Source of the DNA: JAHHTP01 sp964587555 | GTDB taxonomy: Bacteria; Bacillota; Clostridia; Oscillospirales; Ruminococcaceae | Assembly: GCA_964587555.1 (NCBI GenBank) | Contig: CAZPLR010000035.1 | Location: forward strand, 1 to 22,075 | Length of the DNA: 22,075 nucleotides | Reading direction: 5' to 3' | In this document: positions 1 through 6,589 of the stretch, piece by piece | Position numbering within the stretch: position 1 is the first letter of the stretch | How the letters are laid out: every line of letters begins with the position of its first letter | Translations under genes and position numbers: made by a program | Notes under the pieces: model-generated | Told to the model about the DNA's origin: nothing | Databases searched by the model: none | What the model saw: the letters and a program-made list of their open reading frames with translations, nothing else

Positions 1-2
1 AA

Positions 3-39
3 GTCCGCTCCTTTTTGCTGCTGCAAAGGAAGCGGGGAC
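3..39 (+). terminator. Imperfect hairpin, possible end of an upstream gene
   Basis: GTCC at 3-6 pairs with GGAC at 36-39, GCT at 7-9 with AGC at 31-33, and CCTTT at 10-14 with AAAGG at 25-29, with small bulges. It lies ahead of the next promoter and is followed by GGAAAATTTCG, not a clean T run. It may be the terminator of a gene outside the window, but that is weakly supported. Confidence 0.35.
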
Positions 40-73
40 GGAAAATTTCGTTTAGAAAATCGTGGAATATGTC

Positions 74-102
74 TTGTAAAATGAAAAAGGATATGCTATA
101 AT
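74..102 (+). promoter_or_regulatory. Sigma-A promoter for the nahK-like kinase
   Basis: A -35 TTGTAA (74-79) and a perfect -10 TATAAT (97-102) are separated by 17 bases. A TGC triplet just before the -10 makes it an extended -10 promoter. The start point would be near 109, giving a leader of about 110 bases before the ATG at 219. The leader holds a GGCGG/CCGCC hairpin around 138-157 that matches no riboswitch I recognise. Confidence 0.8.
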
Positions 103-218
103 GATGTACGTTTGGAAAACGCCTGCGTTTAGAGCTGCGGCGGAGCGTTTCACCGCCTTGCGGAAGGAAAAACAAAGACAGGAAAAAGCAGAAGGAAATA
201 CGAAAGGAAGCTTTTGTT

Positions 219-1361
219 ATGGCATATAAAGAGGGGCGCGGCGTGGATCAGAAGCTGATTCGGGAGGTCGCCAGCGCATTTCAGACCAAGTATGAGTTAG
301 TCGGTGCGCTTTCATACGGGAACGGGCATATCAACGATACCTTTGTCGCGCATTATCAGCCGGAGGAAGGGCACTGCAAGCGGTACATTTTCCAGCGCAT
401 CAACACCGAGGTGTTCAAAAACCCGTACCAGCTGATGGAAAACATTGAGAACGTCACAAATTATATGCGTCAGATCATAAAGCGCGAGGGCGGCGACGTC
501 GAGCGCGAAACGCTGACCATTATCCCAACCAAGGACGGCAAGTTGGTTTATCAGGATTCGGAGGGGCGCTATTGGCGCGCGTATGACTTCATTGAAGAAA
601 CGGTGACGCTTCAGCAGGTGAACACGCCGGAAGACTTTTACGAAAGCGCGCTGGCGTTCGGCTCGTTTCAGCGTAAGCTTGCAAACTTTGACGCAACCAA
701 GCTTTATGAGAGTATTAAGGACTTTCATAATACCCGTGTGCGCTTCAATACCTTTCTGTCCGCTGTACAGGACAATATTTTGAACCGCGCGCAGTATGTA
801 AAGCCGGAAATCCAGTTTGCAATGGAGCGGGAGAGCGAAAGCGGCGTTTTAGTTGGCATGCTGGAACGCGGAGAGCTGCCGCTGCGCGTCACCCATAACG
901 ACACCAAGCTGAATAACGTTTTGCTCGATGAGGAAACGCACAAAGGAATCTGCGTGATTGACTTAGATACTGTTATGCCGGGGCTTGCGGGGTATGACTA
1001 TGGCGACTCGATCCGGTTTGGCGCAAGCACCGCTGCCGAAGACGAGAAAGATTTGCGTAAGGTCACGCTGTCGCTGGAGCTGTTCGATATTTATACCAAG
1101 GGGTTCATGGAAACTGCGGGTAAAGCGCTCACCCAAAAGGAGATTGAGATGCTGCCCTTCTGCGCGAAAATGATGACCTTTGAATGTGGTATCCGCTTCT
1201 TAACGGACTATTTACAGGGCGATACGTACTTTAAGACGCACTATCCGGGGCAGAATATCGACCGCTGCCGCACGCAGTTTAAGCTGGTTGCCGATATGGA
1301 AAGCAAATGGGAGCAGATGAACGCGATCGTCGCTAAATATAATGAGCTTTACGGAAAATGA
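219..1361 (+). CDS. nahK: N-acetylhexosamine 1-kinase-like sugar kinase (APH fold)
   Basis: This 380-residue protein belongs to the aminoglycoside phosphotransferase/choline kinase fold. It resembles bifidobacterial N-acetylhexosamine 1-kinase (NahK/LnpB), which phosphorylates GlcNAc or GalNAc at C1 using ATP. Visible landmarks are a nucleotide loop with YGNGHIND (33-40), the catalytic HNDTKLNN (226-233, Asp228 the expected base), the magnesium-binding IDLDT (247-251) and the conserved YDYGDSIRFGAS (259-270). Length is close to the roughly 360-residue family norm. The ATG at 219 has AAAGGAAG (203-210) at good spacing. The gene stands alone between its own promoter and terminator. The galactosyl-N-acetylhexosamine phosphorylase and uridylyltransferase that accompany it in bifidobacteria are not in the window, so substrate assignment rests on sequence resemblance only. 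An APH-type resistance role is unlikely. Confidence 0.8.
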   Translation: MAYKEGRGVDQKLIREVASAFQTKYELVGALSYGNGHINDTFVAHYQPEEGHCKRYIFQRINTEVFKNPYQLMENIENVTNYMRQIIKREGGDVERETLTIIPTKDGKLVYQDSEGRYWRAYDFIEETVTLQQVNTPEDFYESALAFGSFQRKLANFDATKLYESIKDFHNTRVRFNTFLSAVQDNILNRAQYVKPEIQFAMERESESGVLVGMLERGELPLRVTHNDTKLNNVLLDEETHKGICVIDLDTVMPGLAGYDYGDSIRFGASTAAEDEKDLRKVTLSLELFDIYTKGFMETAGKALTQKEIEMLPFCAKMMTFECGIRFLTDYLQGDTYFKTHYPGQNIDRCRTQFKLVADMESKWEQMNAIVAKYNELYGK

Positions 1362-1363
1362 AT

Positions 1364-1402
1364 GAGGCTGTCGCACAAAAAGCGACAGCCTCTTCTTTTT
1401 TT
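1364..1402 (+). terminator. Intrinsic terminator after the nahK-like gene
   Basis: A perfect 11-base stem GAGGCTGTCGC (1364-1374) pairs with GCGACAGCCTC (1382-1392) around a 7-base loop and is followed by TTCTTTTTTT. It begins two bases after the kinase stop codon. Its T tract overlaps the sipL stop codon on the other strand, and it may also halt sipL transcription less efficiently. Confidence 0.92.
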
Positions 1403-2933
1403 AAATAACCGGGATCAAAAGCATCCGGTCTTCGAAAAGAACGGTTTCGTTTAGGTCGTTTTCGACGATGGCGGCGTTAAAATCGGTGCCGAAGCGCTTG
1501 GCAATCTCCCAAAGCTGCTCGCCCGCCTTGGCGTAGTACAGGTGCAGCGCTGTGCCGCCTTTCTCATATGGATTCTTCTCATCGGCGATAATGCCGGTGA
1601 TCATTTTGATTAGGCGATTGCGGTAGAAATTTCCAGAGATTGAGATTTCACTGCGCACCTCAAGCTTCCCATCTTCGGTCATGCGGAAGGCGGTGGACAG
1701 CACCTGAAGCTGCGGGGAAAAGACTGGGTCGCCGGGCATGGCGGTCAGGTCGAGCGGCAGCTCACAGGGGATGGTCTTCTCCATACAGAACGGCATCTGT
1801 GCATCGTCTGCGGCAAACATGCTCAGCCTGAGGTTGGCTGCGAGCATCGGCGGTTTCCCTTCCTCCTTTTGAAAGGATGCGCCTTGTATGCTGCTGACCA
1901 GATCAATGATACGCTCGATGTTTTCCGGCAGTGCGATGACATTTTTGCAGACGCAGGATTGATTGATCGTTTCTTGCAGGCATAGGACAGGATAGGATGC
2001 GGTTTCCATCTCAATGGGGCAGACGGTGGAATAAAGATCCTCCACATAGGAGATCGGCTCGCTCTGCGTCGCCATAACGCTTGCCTTGAGCGCGTATTGT
2101 CCGTTGATCCCGCCGCCTTCCTCCAGTGAAAACTCGGCGCTTAATACCTCTAAAATGGCGTCCAGCGTCAATTCTCCGGATAGGTCGCTGAGGGTGAGAA
2201 TGGTATCGGCTGGAACAGAAAAATCCGCTGTTTCCAGACTCTTTGGCGCATTTTCCTCCGCTTTTGCCTGATAAAGCAGATGCACGTTGACATTCCCTTT
2301 GCAGACTGCCTTGTCGCCTGAGCGGCTTACCTGCGACAGCACCGGCGTGCAGGAGTAGAGCAGGATGCTGTCAATCGGCGGCTTACCGTAAGGCAAAGGG
2401 GAAATTTCCGTAATTGAGAACTCCTGTGTGACATAGTGTCTGCCGCAGACGCACTCGCATTCCGCAAGCTTTTGTTGTAATGCGCCGCCCTCCGACTTCG
2501 AGAGGTATGGTGCGCTTTGTGCGCGCTGTAGGACGACCTTGAGCATAACCGTGCCGCGCAGGTCAAGCCGCCTTGGGTTGACTGCCCGGCAGCGCACAGA
2601 GTCTGGGGAAACCGAGATGCAGGGCAGGCAGTCCGGTGTAACGTTCGGAAGGTCAAGCTGCTTTTGCAGCGATTGCTTTTGGCTGATCGCGCAGATTTCA
2701 TGGGTCTGCTCCGCCAGATAAAGCACCCGTATATCAATCGCAATATCCGCCGTCAGCCTGCCCGTCCCGACTTCAAACGAGGAAACAGCCGGCGTGACCT
2801 CGCATTTGAGAATCTTAAAAATATCCGGCAGGTAATCCGCTAAAAGATAGTCCAGCTCAAACGCCTGCTCAAAGCTTTGGTCGCAGAGTGTTTTTTGCAG
2901 CGATAACTGCTGCTTATTCAGATGAATGTCCAT
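1401..2933 (-). CDS. sipL: SipL-like spore morphogenesis protein (SPOCS/DUF3794 + LysM)
   Basis: The 510-residue product starts at ATG 2933 (MDIHLNKQQ), preceded by GAAGGGAG 8 bases upstream; a longer reading to 3032 lacks a ribosome site. The N-terminal and middle parts show repeated DUF3794/SPOCS-type beta-rich segments (for example the stretch around VTPDCLPCISVSP). The last 45 residues form a LysM domain (GEQLWEIAKRFG to LLIPVI). Length and order match clostridial SipL (about 520 residues), which binds the spore ATPase SpoIVA through its LysM domain and is needed for coat assembly and cortex formation around the forespore. No signal peptide is seen, consistent with the mother-cell cytoplasm. 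A sigma-E-like promoter lies just upstream. It is divergent from a D,D-carboxypeptidase gene. The family call is firm and the exact orthology likely. Confidence 0.82.
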   Translation of the reverse strand: MDIHLNKQQLSLQKTLCDQSFEQAFELDYLLADYLPDIFKILKCEVTPAVSSFEVGTGRLTADIAIDIRVLYLAEQTHEICAISQKQSLQKQLDLPNVTPDCLPCISVSPDSVRCRAVNPRRLDLRGTVMLKVVLQRAQSAPYLSKSEGGALQQKLAECECVCGRHYVTQEFSITEISPLPYGKPPIDSILLYSCTPVLSQVSRSGDKAVCKGNVNVHLLYQAKAEENAPKSLETADFSVPADTILTLSDLSGELTLDAILEVLSAEFSLEEGGGINGQYALKASVMATQSEPISYVEDLYSTVCPIEMETASYPVLCLQETINQSCVCKNVIALPENIERIIDLVSSIQGASFQKEEGKPPMLAANLRLSMFAADDAQMPFCMEKTIPCELPLDLTAMPGDPVFSPQLQVLSTAFRMTEDGKLEVRSEISISGNFYRNRLIKMITGIIADEKNPYEKGGTALHLYYAKAGEQLWEIAKRFGTDFNAAIVENDLNETVLFEDRMLLIPVI

Positions 2934-2955
2934 TTTGATCGCTCCCTTCTGCTTC

Positions 2956-2983
2956 ATCTTATGCGTTGGATGCGGGATATATG
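2956..2983 (-). promoter_or_regulatory. Sigma-E-like promoter for sipL
   Basis: Read on the minus strand, CATATA (2983-2978) and CATAAGAT (2963-2956) are 14 bases apart. This fits the mother-cell sigma-E pattern of an ATAT-type -35 and CATAnnnT -10. The start would fall near 2948, leaving a very short leader with the ribosome site GAAGGGAG (2949-2942) close to the 5' end. A sigma-A reading (TTGACA to TAAGAT) would need a 20-base spacer. Confidence 0.6.
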
Positions 2984-3009
2984 TCAAGGGAGAAAGCGCG
3001 CCTTGGAGT

Positions 3010-3037
3010 AATATCTTTCTTGTTTCTTCCATAAAAT
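3010..3037 (+). promoter_or_regulatory. Sigma-E-like promoter for the carboxypeptidase
   Basis: AATATC (3010-3015) and CATAAAAT (3030-3037) are 14 bases apart, the same geometry as the divergent sipL promoter. The start would be near 3044, about 19 bases before the ATG. Sigma-F/G recognise related -10 elements, so forespore control is not excluded. No convincing sigma-A promoter is present in the 129-base gap. Confidence 0.5.
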
Positions 3038-3062
3038 AGAAAAAAAGGGAAGGGATGAGATT

Positions 3063-4253
3063 ATGTTTGGCAAGTGGAAAAAGGGGATCGGCGCGGTTTT
3101 ATGCATGTGTTTATTGGGATTTGCGGCAAACGGCGTTTTTTTCGGCAAAGCGTCGGCGGATGTCACAGCCAGTAGGATCACGCCAAGCACCGATGCGGTC
3201 GAGGTATCGGCAAAATCAGCGATCCTGATCGATCAAACGACCGGAACGGTACTGTTTGAGAAAAATGCGGATGAGAAGATGCCGCCGGCGTCGATCACCA
3301 AGATCATGACGATGCTGCTTGTAATGGAGGCGCTTGACAGCGGAAAAATTTCACTTTCCGACGAGGTGGTCGGCAGCGAGAATGCAGCATCGATGGGCGG
3401 AACGCAGATCTGGCTTGAGGTTGGAGAAAGCTTTTCGGTGGATGAGATGCTCAAGGCCTGCGCGGTCGCGTCAGCAAACGACGCATCGATGGCGCTGGCG
3501 GAGTTTGTCGGCGGCAGCGAAAGCGAATTTGTTGGGATGATGAATCAGCGCGCCGCAGAGCTTGGAATGAAGAACACCACCTTCATCAATCCAACCGGGC
3601 TGGACGCCGACGGGCACCTTTCGACCGCCAGAGATATCGCGCTGATGTCAAGGGAGCTTTTAATGCACGATAAAATCACCGAATATACCACAATCTGGAT
3701 GGACTCACTGCGGGACGGTCAGATGGGGCTTGTGAATACAAATAAGCTGGTGCGGTTTTATAAGGGCTGTACTGGACTAAAGACCGGGACGACCGACGGC
3801 GCGGGCTCCTGCCTTTCCGCCTCGGCAGAGCGGAATGGATTATCACTGATTGCAGTGGTTATGGGCTGCACGACTTCGAAGGAACGCTTTGCCGACGCAA
3901 GAGCGCTGCTTGATTATGGTTTCGCTGGGTTTGAGCAGTATTCTCCGCAGCTTCCGGAGGATCTGCCGCAGAATATTCCGGTTATCGGCGGTATGGAATT
4001 AAACGTCGCGGTAACGGCGGAAAAACCGGATGGCGTGCTGCTGCGCAAGGGAGAATCCGCCGGCATCGAGGTGGCTGTGACCTGCGCGGACCATGCGCAG
4101 GCGCCGGTGAAGGAAGGGGACGAATTGGGGATGATTACCTACCGGCAGGGGGAGGAGATTGTTTGTGAAACGCCGCTGCTTGCCGCCGCTTCGGTGGAGG
4201 CGCTGACCTTTGGGAATGCCCTGCGCTCGTTGTTTTCCGGAATCTGGAAGTAA
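3063..4253 (+). CDS. dacF: D-alanyl-D-alanine carboxypeptidase, S11 family (DacF/DacB-like)
   Basis: This 396-residue penicillin-binding protein trims the terminal D-Ala from peptidoglycan pentapeptides outside the membrane. The three active-site motifs of the S11 family are present: SITK (77-80, Ser77 nucleophile), SAN (137-139) and KTG (240-242). A signal peptide spans residues 1-32 (basic start, hydrophobic core, cleavage likely after GKASA). The C-terminal part from about 290 forms the beta-rich domain, and the last 15 residues could be an amphipathic membrane anchor. The start is supported by GGGAAGGG 8 bases upstream. The sporulation-type promoter and the divergent sipL suggest a role in spore cortex modification, as for B. 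subtilis DacB or DacF. That role is inference; the enzyme class is certain. Confidence 0.93.
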   Translation: MFGKWKKGIGAVLCMCLLGFAANGVFFGKASADVTASRITPSTDAVEVSAKSAILIDQTTGTVLFEKNADEKMPPASITKIMTMLLVMEALDSGKISLSDEVVGSENAASMGGTQIWLEVGESFSVDEMLKACAVASANDASMALAEFVGGSESEFVGMMNQRAAELGMKNTTFINPTGLDADGHLSTARDIALMSRELLMHDKITEYTTIWMDSLRDGQMGLVNTNKLVRFYKGCTGLKTGTTDGAGSCLSASAERNGLSLIAVVMGCTTSKERFADARALLDYGFAGFEQYSPQLPEDLPQNIPVIGGMELNVAVTAEKPDGVLLRKGESAGIEVAVTCADHAQAPVKEGDELGMITYRQGEEIVCETPLLAAASVEALTFGNALRSLFSGIWK

Positions 4254-4257
4254 TCTA

Positions 4258-4288
4258 TTTCCCCGAGGGACGCTTCGGGGGAATTTTT
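4258..4288 (+). terminator. Intrinsic terminator after the carboxypeptidase
   Basis: CCCCGA (4261-4266) pairs with TCGGGG (4275-4280), extended by weaker flanking pairs, and is followed by five T (4284-4288). It begins four bases after the stop codon. Confidence 0.82.
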
Positions 4289-4291
4289 GAA

Positions 4292-4325
4292 AACAAAAAA
4301 CGGCTGATCTTTAACAGATCAGCCG
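4292..4325 (-). terminator. Intrinsic terminator of the small lipoprotein gene
   Basis: A 10-base perfect stem, CGGCTGATCT (4301-4310) with AGATCAGCCG (4316-4325), surrounds a 5-base loop. On the minus strand it is followed by TTTTTTGTTTTC, a strong U tract. The plus side is followed by CCCTTTTTATT, so it may act in both directions as a backup for the carboxypeptidase gene. Confidence 0.88.
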
Positions 4326-4331
4326 CCCTTT

Positions 4332-4514
4332 TTATTCTGCTGTGCCGCTGGAATCGTCGGCGGTATCGCTGGAATTGTCGCTGCTCTCGGTCTGTACAGA
4401 GGAATCCGAGTCGGAGTAGGTCGTTCCAGTCAAGCTGCATCCGGTCAGCGCGCTTGCTGCGATCACACCTGCAAGAAGAAGCGTCATCAGTTTTTTGCCC
4501 ATTTCAAAATTCAC
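4332..4514 (-). CDS. Small Ser/Asp-rich lipoprotein, unknown function
   Basis: This encodes about 60 residues. A short basic start and hydrophobic stretch (LMTLLLAGVIAAS) lead to the lipobox ALTGC, after which the mature part is only about 35 residues, made almost entirely of Ser, Asp, Thr and Glu. It is therefore likely exported, cysteine-lipidated and left as an acidic tail on the outer membrane face. A GTG start at 4514 follows AAGGAAAG closely; the ATG at 4502 (MGKKLMTLL) is an equally reasonable start with a longer spacing. It has its own strong terminator, which supports a real gene. I recognise no family. The low-complexity tail could be a surface spacer, or the protein could be a fragment of a larger lipoprotein. 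Confidence 0.6.
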   Translation of the reverse strand: MNFEMGKKLMTLLLAGVIAASALTGCSLTGTTYSDSDSSVQTESSDNSSDTADDSSGTAE

Positions 4515-4621
4515 CTTTCCTTTCTTGGTTTGTATTGTTATGATATGCAGCGGGGCGGCACTTTAGCAGTATATTTTTGATTTTTCTTTTTTATTCGGGA
4601 AAGGATACCGGCACAAAGCGG

Positions 4622-4650
4622 TTGCTTTTTGGAGTAAAACACGGTATAAT
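4622..4650 (+). promoter_or_regulatory. Sigma-A promoter for the xdhA-fragment/mocA/nudix unit
   Basis: TTGCTT (4622-4627) and a perfect TATAAT (4645-4650) are separated by 17 bases. The leader to the ATG at 4726 is about 70 bases and includes a GCCGCGCC...GGCGCGG hairpin (about 4671-4696) with no T run. Confidence 0.75.
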
Positions 4651-4725
4651 GAAATGGACAAGTATTGCAGCCGCGCCGGTTTTCAATCCGGCGCGGAAAA
4701 AAGCCGCAGGAAGGAGAAGCCTGAT

Positions 4726-5151
4726 ATGCCGATCACACGTTATGCCGCCATAAATGACCCGACTGCTTCCTTGTTGGAAGAAGCGTATGCGCTGAATCAG
4801 AAGAAAATGAATGCGATTGTCGCGGCGGGCATGGGTACCGGCTGCAACACCATCCCGGCGCAGATGGCGGCTGACATGCTGGAGTGCGCTTTCGACCGTA
4901 TTATCGTCCATGGTGTCGACACCGACGTTTCCCCTTACGATTTCGGCTCTTGCGCGTCAAGTACGACCTATGTCACCGGAATGGCGGTGGTCAAGGCGGC
5001 GAATACGCTGCACAAAATGATTATCCAAACGGGTGCAAAGCTGCTGTCCATCCCGAAGGAGGAAGCGGATTTCGACGGGGAAAAGGTATTTGAGATTGAT
5101 ACGCTGTCCCAGATCGTTGCTGCGATCGCCAAAAAGGAGCAGATGCCATGA
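4726..5151 (+). pseudogene. Relict fragment of a xanthine dehydrogenase molybdenum subunit
   Basis: The 141-residue reading frame starts at ATG 4726 with AAGGAG 9 bases ahead, and its stop overlaps the next start by 4 bases. Residues about 33-105 (AGMGTGCNTIPAQMAADML; GVDTDVSPYDFGS; ASSTTYVTGMAVVKAA) match the MoCo-binding domain of the xanthine dehydrogenase/aldehyde oxidase large subunit. Complete family members have several hundred residues more; the N-terminal half and the C-terminal part with the catalytic Glu are absent. Nothing suggests that it can bind a cofactor. It sits directly before a mocA homologue, the usual cofactor-maturation partner, so it looks like the residue of a collapsed hydroxylase operon. 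It keeps promoter, ribosome site and coupling, so translation probably continues. A small functional protein is the alternative. Confidence 0.7.
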
Positions 5152-5738
5152 AGCCGACGCTGATTTTGCTTGCTGCCGGAATGTCGAGCCGTTTTAGCGC
5201 GAATAAACTGTTTTTTGAAATAGACGGCAAGCCGATGTGGCGGCATATCGCCGATACGGCGGACGCGGCAAGAGAGGCTTTTTCCGAGATTATCCTAGTC
5301 AGCCGCTATCCGCAGATCGAACGGGAAGCAAAACGCCTGCGCTTCACCGTGATGCACAATAGTCGCAGCGAAGAGGGCATTTCAGCCGCAGTGCGGCTGG
5401 GCGTGGCTGCCGCCAATCCTCAAACGCCGCTTCTATTTGCGGCATGCAATCAGCCCTATCTTTCGCAGGAAACGCTGCGCCGCTTTTCGGCGAGGCTGGA
5501 TGCGGGCTGCCCGATCCTTTCCGCCGCTGCAAAATGCGGGGGTGTGGGGAATCCAGTCGGATTTGCGCCGCGTCTGCGGGAAGAGCTGCTTGCACTTACC
5601 GGCGATACCGGCGGCAAACAGATTGTCAGGAAGCATCATTACGAGGCGTACTATCTCTATATCCCAAAGCGGGAGCTAATCAACCTTGATATGCTGCCGG
5701 GAGAGGACGGAGGAGAAGGAGGTGTAAAACGGTTATGA
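5148..5738 (+). CDS. mocA: MocA-like molybdenum cofactor nucleotidyltransferase, Asp to Asn change
   Basis: This 196-residue protein has the MobA/MocA NTP-transferase fold. Family members load CMP or GMP onto molybdopterin for hydroxylases or reductases. The nucleotide loop LLAAGMSSRF (7-16) with NKL (19-21) and the GNPVGF motif are present. The metal-binding CDQP/GDQP motif reads CNQP (100-103): Asn101 (codon AAT at 5448-5450) replaces the Asp that coordinates Mg2+ in MobA/MocA, which should weaken or abolish catalysis. The start overlaps the upstream stop (ATGA at 5148), and the stop overlaps the Nudix start in the same way, so three frames are translationally coupled. Length is normal for the family. 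Family assignment is firm; whether the protein is still active is doubtful. Confidence 0.8.
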   Translation: MKPTLILLAAGMSSRFSANKLFFEIDGKPMWRHIADTADAAREAFSEIILVSRYPQIEREAKRLRFTVMHNSRSEEGISAAVRLGVAAANPQTPLLFAACNQPYLSQETLRRFSARLDAGCPILSAAAKCGGVGNPVGFAPRLREELLALTGDTGGKQIVRKHHYEAYYLYIPKRELINLDMLPGEDGGEGGVKRL

Positions 5739-6199
5739 TTCGGAATACGACCCTATGCTATCTGGAAAAGGACGGCTGTTATTTGATGCAGCACCGGATC
5801 AAGAAGAAAGTCGATGAGAATAAGGATAAGTGGATCGGCATCGGCGGAAAGATCGAAGCGGGCGAAAGTCCATTTGACTGCGCATACAGGGAGATTTTTG
5901 AAGAAACTGGGCTGCGGGTCGAAAAGTTGCGCTATCGCGGACTTGTGGTCTTTGTATCGGACGAATGGGGAACCGAGTATATGCACCTGTTTACCGGGGA
6001 TTCGCCCTCCAAGGAACTGAACGAATGTGACGAAGGAGAGAACGTCTGGGTGAAAAAGGAGGAGGTACCGAAGCTTCCAATCTGGGAAGGGGATCGAATT
6101 TTCCTTTCGCTTTTGAAAGAGGATGCGCCGGTGTTTTTCCTCAAGCTGCGGTATCAGGGGGACAGCCTGATCTCCCATACGCTGGAATATGCGCGATAA
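5735..6199 (+). CDS. Nudix hydrolase, MutT/8-oxo-dGTP diphosphatase-like
   Basis: The 154-residue protein has an intact Nudix box at residues 38-60 (GGKIEAGESPFDCAYREIFEE then TGL), with the REIFEE metal-binding glutamates. It lies within an N-terminal NTTLCYLEKDG strand and a GIGGKIE core typical of the 8-oxo-dGTP diphosphatase group common in Firmicutes. The likely activity is hydrolysis of an oxidised or otherwise damaged nucleoside triphosphate to monophosphate plus pyrophosphate in the cytoplasm. The ATG at 5735 overlaps the mocA stop by 4 bases and follows GGAGAAGGAGG. The C-terminal KLRYQGDSLISHTLEYA is also seen in this subgroup. It is the only clearly healthy gene in the 4.7-6.5 kb unit. 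Exact substrate cannot be read from sequence. Confidence 0.85.
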   Translation: MIRNTTLCYLEKDGCYLMQHRIKKKVDENKDKWIGIGGKIEAGESPFDCAYREIFEETGLRVEKLRYRGLVVFVSDEWGTEYMHLFTGDSPSKELNECDEGENVWVKKEEVPKLPIWEGDRIFLSLLKEDAPVFFLKLRYQGDSLISHTLEYAR

Positions 6200-6230
6200 A
6201 GGGAGGGTGTATGGTGAAGGGGCATTTGTT

Positions 6231-6545
6231 TTGCGGAATCGTCCGGTTATGACCTTATTCATGCTGGCCTCGGTCGACGGCAAGATTTCAACCGGAGGGA
6301 CGGATGGACTGGACTTTGACAAGGTTTTTCCGCATATTACAGGAATCAGGGAGGGCTTGCGGCAGTATTACGAGATTGAACAGACCAACGACCTGTGATC
6401 GCTCAATTCCGGCAGGGCGCAGGCAAAGATCGGCGTAAACGAAAGCCCCCTGCCATCAAAACCCCGTTTCCTTAAAAGCGGAATCAATACGGATATGGTC
6501 TTCGCCGCGATCTCATCTTCTCCGCTGCAGGCGAATCTTCTTTGA
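6231..6545 (+). pseudogene. RibD/DHFR-family reductase, disrupted and truncated
   Basis: From a TTG at 6231 (GAAGGGG 8 bases upstream) the frame reads RNRPVMTLFMLASVDGKIST, then FDKVFP and YYEIEQTNDL. This is the N-terminus of the RibD C-terminal-domain/dihydrofolate-reductase-like family. A TGA at 6396-6398 stops it, yet the same frame continues with recognisable family sequence (SLNSGRAQAKIGVNE) before diverging and ending at a second TGA (6543-6545). Normal members are over 200 residues, so most of the nucleotide-binding fold is gone. The leu promoter starts 10 bases after the remnant, which suggests the 3' end was lost in a deletion. An ATG at 6189 in the same frame overlaps the Nudix stop but has no ribosome site and adds non-family residues. 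Confidence 0.75.
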
Positions 6546-6554
6546 AAAAAGTGC

Positions 6555-6583
6555 TTGACAAAGGGGAAAAAAGTTGATATAAT
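6555..6583 (+). promoter_or_regulatory. Sigma-A promoter of the leucine operon
   Basis: A consensus TTGACA (6555-6560) and consensus TATAAT (6578-6583) have a 17-base spacer. Transcription should begin near 6590 and run through the T-box leader into leuA. It is the closest match to consensus in the window, as expected for a promoter whose output is set by downstream attenuation. Confidence 0.93.
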
Positions 6584-6589
6584 AAATAA

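Noticed and set aside
219..1361. Aminoglycoside resistance phosphotransferase
   Set aside because: The fold is shared, but the motif set and length follow the N-acetylhexosamine kinase group rather than APH resistance enzymes.
2956..2992. Sigma-A promoter for sipL (TTGACA and TAAGAT)
   Set aside because: The spacer would be 20 bases; the sigma-E reading fits both spacing and gene function better.
6396..6398. Selenocysteine at the TGA of the RibD-like remnant
   Set aside because: The enzyme family has no known catalytic Cys/Sec here, no SECIS-like hairpin was seen just after it, and the downstream part is itself degraded.
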